From Acidobacteriota bacterium (GTDB taxonomy: Bacteria; Acidobacteriota; Terriglobia; UBA7540), in NCBI GenBank assembly GCA_003165615.1, contig PLWR01000562.1:2966-17505 (forward strand): 14,540 bases of DNA, given 5' to 3'. This document shows, in pieces, positions 14,440 to 14,540 of the stretch. The notes below the pieces were generated by a model, which was given only the letters and a program-made list of their open reading frames with translations, was not told the origin of the DNA and did not search any database. The translations under genes were made by a program, and so were the position numbers. Position 1 is the first letter of the stretch, and the number at the start of each line of letters is the position of its first letter.

Positions 14440-14540
14440 GTTAGACAGGTTATGCTTACTGAGATCTGCTCCATAAAGCCATCAGTAGACTTGATTGCTT
14501 CGGAGTTCTCGGTAATTAGTTATAGAGTGTTTTTGGAGCA

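Noticed and set aside
14519..14524. TATAAC on the minus strand as a -10 box for the wza operon
   Set aside because: The matching -35 position falls outside the window, so a promoter cannot be supported.

Overview
The window is a single-direction block of exopolysaccharide or surface-glycan genes, all read from the minus strand, so transcription runs from high to low coordinates. No rRNA, tRNA, transposase, integrase or CRISPR array is visible. Protein style and moderately high GC suggest a Gram-negative soil or environmental bacterium of the Verrucomicrobiota/Acidobacteriota kind. This is an impression from sequence style, not a measurement.

In transcription order the genes are: a Wza-type outer-membrane export protein (13306-14394); a Wzc-type chain-length regulator with a fused BY-kinase (10950-13211); an NAD-dependent sugar-nucleotide epimerase/dehydratase (9803-10795); a multi-pass GT-C-like membrane protein (8197-9714); the ABC-2 permease Wzm (7343-8200), overlapping the previous gene by 4 nt; a 309-nt non-coding gap with a degenerate 7-bp repeat array and a pair of dyads; the ABC ATPase Wzt with a C-terminal extension (5723-7033); an FkbM-family methyltransferase (4758-5723) coupled to wzt through a TGATG overlap; a three-part reading frame joining one GT2 glycosyltransferase, the first part of a class I methyltransferase, and a second GT2 glycosyltransferase (2405-4639); a GT4 glycosyltransferase (1198-2424); and another GT2 enzyme (78-1172). 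The cluster probably continues beyond position 1.

A working model: the epimerase/dehydratase supplies an activated sugar. The cytoplasmic GT2 and GT4 enzymes build the glycan on a lipid carrier. Wzm/Wzt moves it across the inner membrane, perhaps after FkbM-type O-methylation that the Wzt C-terminal domain could recognise. The Wzc and Wza proteins span the periplasm and outer membrane. The GT-C-like protein could add sugars on the periplasmic side. Having an ABC exporter together with a Wzc BY-kinase and Wza is a mixed layout.

The strongest oddities are the GT2 / truncated methyltransferase / GT2 fusion, the shared C-terminal module of the two GT2 paralogues around the GT4 gene, and the wzm-wzt gap, where pyrimidine-rich heptad repeats lie next to a wzt start that has no Shine-Dalgarno sequence. 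I see no clear sign of a wholly new system. It is an exopolysaccharide locus with some unusual local structure.
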